Source: Bolinopsis microptera (taxonomy: Eukaryota > Ctenophora > Tentaculata > Lobata > Bolinopsidae). Taken from it: a stretch of 64,000 nucleotides of DNA. The DNA lies in contig NC_087077.1 of assembly GCF_026151205.1 (NCBI RefSeq), positions 744,001-808,000 of the forward strand, given 5' to 3'. Under the pieces are notes generated by a model. That model had not been told where the DNA came from. It ran no database searches and saw only the letters and a list, made by a program, of their open reading frames with translations. Position numbers and translations under genes: made by a program. Below are positions 55,701 to 61,700 of the stretch, in pieces; position 1 is the first letter of the stretch, and each line of letters begins with the position of its first letter.

Positions 55701-58700
55701 GGATTTTTAGTGAAGTGTTCCACCAAGTGATTCACGCTCCAGAACTTCAGGTTTTGGTTTATCTTGACGAACGGTCCTATCTCTCTAGCAGTCAAGTGCT
55801 GTACCACGAGATCATTTGCGTCTTTCGGCATTAGAAATGACACTGTAAACCCTATTTTAGTGTTCTTATCCATTCTGTTTCTGATGAGGAATTTGCCTGT
55901 CATCAAAGTTGGGGTCAAAAGGAGTTTCTGGGCTGTGTCCCTGTCCATGTCACCCTTGTACCAGAGCTTGTTGGTGTAATGCTCCGAGTTTGGGATGGGG
56001 TATTTGAAGTAGGCTGACTGGGGTAAGTCTTGTCGCACATGGTAGAAGTTGATGAAGTCAGGGACGCTGTTGAACTTTTCGGAGGGATCCAGGAAGAATT
56101 GAAGACGTTGTGTCAGAATGTTTATCTCACTTTTCACCTGAAGGTAAAATGAATGATTAGGTGTAAAAATCTTGCAGATGTGTACATATTTGTTTTGACC
56201 AATTAATACTGATACTGTTTTTTATGTATAATTTTTAATTATCTGTAGTTTTGAAGACATTAAAATTAAGAGGAACAGATAAAAATGAAAACATCTTAAT
56301 AAAAACTCACCTTGACATGTTTGACGGCGTTTCCCACCCAGATAGTAACCACAATGTTATAAAGTCCTGTCAGTGGTGTCCCACTCCTCCTCACAAGGAA
56401 CGAACCTATCGCTTCATTCTGATCAATACCACAGTTAACGTAACGAGAAAGGATAAAGTCCTTAACAACTTCCTCCGAGGTATCCCGACTGATAGAACCA
56501 AAGTACCAGGCGTTACAACCGTGCAATCTCATCTCCTTGCTTTGAGATAGACGGTCACGTTCTTCTTTTATATGGAGGGAATTTCCCTGAAGTACAATAG
56601 TATCATATTTGGGATTATATTTGAAGTGATTGGTTACCTGGTTACACCGTTACCTGGTTACACCGTTACCTGGTTATACCGTTACCTGGTTACACCGTTA
56701 CCTGGTTACACCGTTACCTGGTTACACCGTTACCTGGTTACACCGTTACCTGGTTACACCGTTACCTGGTTACCTGGTTTCCTGGTAAGTTACAAATACC
56801 TCGGTAATCTGGTTACTTCCTTACCTACTTACCTGGTTACTTCCTTACCTGGTTACCTACCCGGAGAATTTATAGTTATTTGGTTAGAGCCTCATTAGTC
56901 ATTACCTGGACAGCTATCTGACAGTAACTGTAAAGTTCCCCGTCAATATCGTCGTTAATGTAAACAGAGAATTTCTTCATCTCCTTGGACTCAGCCGGTC
57001 CTTCAGTCTGGATTTCGTTTAAAGTGGAGTACGCTGAATCGTTCTGAAACAACTCCTCGTCATTCTCGTCTGGTTCGTCCGAGTCGTCGTCCTCGTCTTC
57101 TATCGAGTCTGAGGGGAGAATTAGTGAGTTAAAGTGAGTCTGAGGGGAGAATTAGTGAGTTTCAATGAGTCTGAAAAGAGTGTTCACGCGTATGATAACT
57201 TGATTCCCGCGGCCGCACTATATAGTGACAACACTATATAATGACGCAGTATCTGTGTACAACTTGCAAACATAGCAGTATACCATGTCATGCGTGAGCA
57301 AGTCTATTCAGACACGGAACTAATGGAACTTGTAAAATCGGTCAAGAGATACATAGACGACGGCTGTGGAGTATTCCATGGTACGAAAAGACAGTTTTCA
57401 AAATTCATCGCGACTGTCAATACAAGGCTAGCAGAACTTGGCCTCCACATTGATGAGAACATCATAGAAGATAACAATGTTTATGTGGCGTTCTTAGACA
57501 TAAAATTTTGTTTCGACACCGCAGGTGATCTTCAGACAGACCTTCATGTTAAAGAGACTGATGCTCGCTCCTACCTGTACTTCGGTTCCCACCACCCGAA
57601 CCATACATTCAGCAGCATAGTCTATAGTGCATGCCTGAGACTCCGGCGAATCATCAATGATAACGACAGACTCCGAAAACAAATTGATGAATTAAAAACC
57701 TTTTTCTTCCAATCCAACTACCCTAAAACTATGGTAGATTTTTTTATCAAGACACTTATTTTACTTCGGAGTATTCCAACAGCCACATTGTTACACAAGT
57801 GCAACCAGCCAATTACAGGAAGCCGAAGGATTTGTTTTTAGCCAGTGACGGTTAAGGTAGTGTGTACCATACTTTCTTCGTCCGAGACTTTGCTGCAATG
57901 TGCAGCTCCTCATTTAACCCTCACACCCGATTTCTCGAGTATTCGGCTGAGTAGACCGGGGGGCTGCATAGACCACTCAGGATCCTTAGCTGAACGTCAA
58001 CGACGCTCACCCCACGACCAGGCAGACAGTGGGATTTGAACCCGCAACTTCACGATTGAAAAGCTGGCGTTCTAACCAACTGCGCTACCTGGCTTTGAAA
58101 GATGCCTAAAACCACTGGACAACTCAAACAGCAGTGTCCTGGTCCCAAAGTCTCCAGAACCAGCAGTCCGCGTTATTTCAACATTTGGCAGCGATCAAGA
58201 GTTAGTAGAATCGGTAAAAAGATTGGAACCAGAACTCAGTAGAACCAGGAGCTTCTCAGGATTATCTGGTTCCCATACAAGTGGAAACACCCCAGGCTCC
58301 CCAATATCATCTAGAGCCGGTACATCACGCCCTATCTTCAAATTCGTCAGACGTACTGGAACATCATTTAGAAGGAAGTTAGTCAAAGCAAAACAGTTTG
58401 CGGATGACTTAACCCAACCTCACACAAGACCATGTGGGGGCAGACACTGCGGTACCTGTAACATCATATCTCCACATCCATCAATAACAGTCAATGGACA
58501 GCGAGCCAAAGCAGTGTCTGGTACATGTGTCAGCTACAATGTTGTATACATCTTCAGTTGCCAACTTTGTAATATGTGTTATGTAGGAAGAACGGTGCAG
58601 CCCCTAAGGGCACGAGTAAACGAACATCGCGCCCATTACTACAAACTCATTTCGGACAATACATTTGTCCCTGAAGAAAACGACGACGGATTCAGCTTGG

Positions 58701-61700
58701 GTAAACACCTTGTAGAAGTTCATAACATGAAACAACGTGACAATTTCAACCAGGCTTATAAAGTGTCAATTCTCAGTAATAGTAGCCCAAGAACTCTAGA
58801 AGTGGATGAACACCGTTATATTCAGAAACTAAGAACTATACGTCCATTGGGGCTCAATGCCGTGGACCCGTTTGGGATTCCATTATTGGATTTATCTTAA
58901 AGGTTTTCCATTGCATTGGGGCACAAAAGTTATGTTTTTAAAAATATTCATAGGTATCGTTTTTAGTTGTGTCATTTCATTCCCAATGTTACACTTTGTA
59001 GGAACTGATATTAACCGAGTTTCTGATTCAGGATGTTACTGAAGATAGTAATGAAAATGTTTTAACACCTCAGTACTGTGTTTTACTACAGCTCAACCTG
59101 CTCAGTCTGACTATTTGGGAATTTAAACTTATGACATGTCACTATATGGTGCTGTCATTATAAAGTGCTTGTCATTATATAGTGTTGTCACTATATAGTG
59201 CGATTACCGATAACTTACCTAAGACTCAAGACTGCATTGTTACTAACTGTTACCAAACAGATTGGGAGAAGTGAGGGTCATGCAAATAAAGAAATTTTGT
59301 TGACTACATGTAAATGGGATTGCATCCCACGCCATTTCCCGAGAATATATAAATAAGAACATTCCAAACTCTATAGAGACCTTTTCAAAAAGAATTGTGA
59401 TGAATTCTAGGTCCATACTAGGAAAACTGGGTTACCTAAACGATTGAGATTGATAGATACATAATTAGATCCTGTAGTATCGGCATCACTGTCGCCTCCT
59501 TTCTCTATGAAATGGGGATTTTAAGAAGACTGTTCAAGCTTATATTTCTTTTCGAACTCAATAAGACTGCCCAAAGTTTTTGTTCCTTTTGGACAACTTG
59601 TTATTTATGGTCTTGGCCTTACTTTATCATGCAAAGTGTTGTAAAATAAATTTGAGTTTGAGGAATACTCTGAGTTGCTGCAAGTTTCGGTAATTTCTGA
59701 ATTATCAGATTGAATTATCAGATTTTTATGGCAATTTTACTTACTTTCCTGGATCTTTTTGTTTTTTACAAGTATTTTCTTTTTCAGAGCATCTGGTGAT
59801 GGCAAGCCCGGATCTTCAGGAGAAATGTCGATGGAAACCAGCTTGTTTTTGAAAACATGTTTCATCTGAAAATTTCCTAGTATGTATCATTAAATATGGT
59901 GGCAATCCAAAAATTAAAAAAACTTGCAAAAAATCTCTGAATTGTCAGTTTATAGAACTAACCATGCTATTTATAGAACTTACCATGCTAGCTGCCACGA
60001 TCTGCTGCTCGATACAGAGATGGTTTTCAATAGAGAGGATGATGGGATAATCTGAAGTAACAAAAGCGAATCTGTTAATCGCTTTTAACACCTGAAAGTG
60101 AGAGAGTGATGAGAGACTAAAAAGTAAAGTTAAAGGATATCCTGATTATTGGACTATAGCTCTGTTTTGATTCAACTTCATCTTGCTTAATCAAAAACAT
60201 ATCAATAACACACATATTTGAAACTTTATAGGTCTAAAACCGTCGTTTTTTCGACCCTATGATCACATGACACGTGGTATGACGACACATGACACATGGT
60301 ATGACGTCACATGACACGTGGTATGACGTCACGTGACACGTGGTATGACGTCACGTGACACGTGGTATGACGTCACGTGACACGTGGTATGACGTCACGT
60401 GACACGTGGTATGACGTCACATGACACGTGGTATGACGTCACGTGACACGTGGTATGACGTCACGTGACACGTGGTATGACGTCACGTGACACGTGGTAT
60501 GGCGTCACGTGACACGTGGTATGACGTCACGTGACACGTGGTATGGCGTCACATGACACGTGGTATGATGTCACGTGATACGTGGTATGACGTCACGTGA
60601 CACGTGGTATGACGTCACATGACACGTGGTATGACGTCACGTGACACGTGGTATGACGTCACGTGATACGTGGTATGACGTCACGTGACACGTGGTATGA
60701 CGACACGTGACACGTGGTATGACGTCACATGACACGTGGTATGATGTCACGTGACACGTTGTATGACGTCACGTGACACATGGTATGACGTCACGTGATA
60801 CGTGGTATGACGTCACATGACACGTGGTATGATGTCACGTGACACGTTGTATGACGTCACGTGACACATGGTATGACGTCACGTGATACGTGGTATGACG
60901 TCACGTGACACGTGGTATGATGTCACGTGACACGTGGTATGACGTCACGTGACACGTGGTATGACGTCACGTGACACGTGGTATGACGTCACGTGACACG
61001 TGGTATGACGTCACGTGATACGTGGTATGACGTCACGTGACACGTTGTATGACGTCACGTGATACGTGGTATGACGACACGTGTCACGTGGTATGACGTC
61101 ACGTGACACGTTGTATGACGTCACGTGACACATGGTATGACGACACGTGACACATGGTATGACGTCACATGACACGTGGTATGACGTCACGTGACACATG
61201 GTATGACGACACGTGACACGTGGTATGACGTCACGTGACACGTGGTATGACGTCACGTGACACGTGGTATGACGTCACGTGACACGTGGTATGACGTCAC
61301 GTGACACGTGGTATGACGTCACGTGACACGTGGTATGACGTCACGTGACACGTGGTATGACGTCACGTGACACGTGGTATGACGTCACGTGACACGTGGT
61401 ATGACGTCACGTGACACGTGGTATGACGTCACGTGACAGGTGGTATGACGTCACGTGATACGTGGTATGACGTCACGTGACACGTGGTATGATGTCACGT
61501 GACACGTGGTATGATGTCACGTGACACGTGGTATGACGTCACGTGATACGTGGTATGACGTCACGTGACACGTTGTATGACGTCACGTGATACGTGGTAT
61601 GACGACACGTGTCACGTGGTATGACGTCTCGTGACACGTTGTATGACGTCACGTGACACGTGGTATGACGTCACGTGACACGTTGTATGACGTCACGTGA

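Larger units (their letters stand above)
57215..59201 (+). mobile_element. Unit with 31-bp inverted termini carrying a Penelope-like RT and GIY-YIG fragment
   Basis: The left end 57215-57245 (GCACTATATAGTGACAACAC and on) is the exact reverse complement of 59171-59201. Inside, on the plus strand, is a 5'-truncated Penelope-like coding region: the end of a reverse transcriptase (RYIDDG motif), a SINE insertion, then a linker and a GIY-YIG nuclease. Penelope elements often carry repeated termini. A DNA transposon that captured the fragment is the alternative. It lies in a PLC-gamma intron, antisense to the gene. Confidence 0.7.

Noticed and set aside
58018-58094. A functional tRNA gene on the minus strand
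   Set aside because: The A and B boxes are good, but the anticodon stem does not pair and the sequence is the head of a dispersed SINE.
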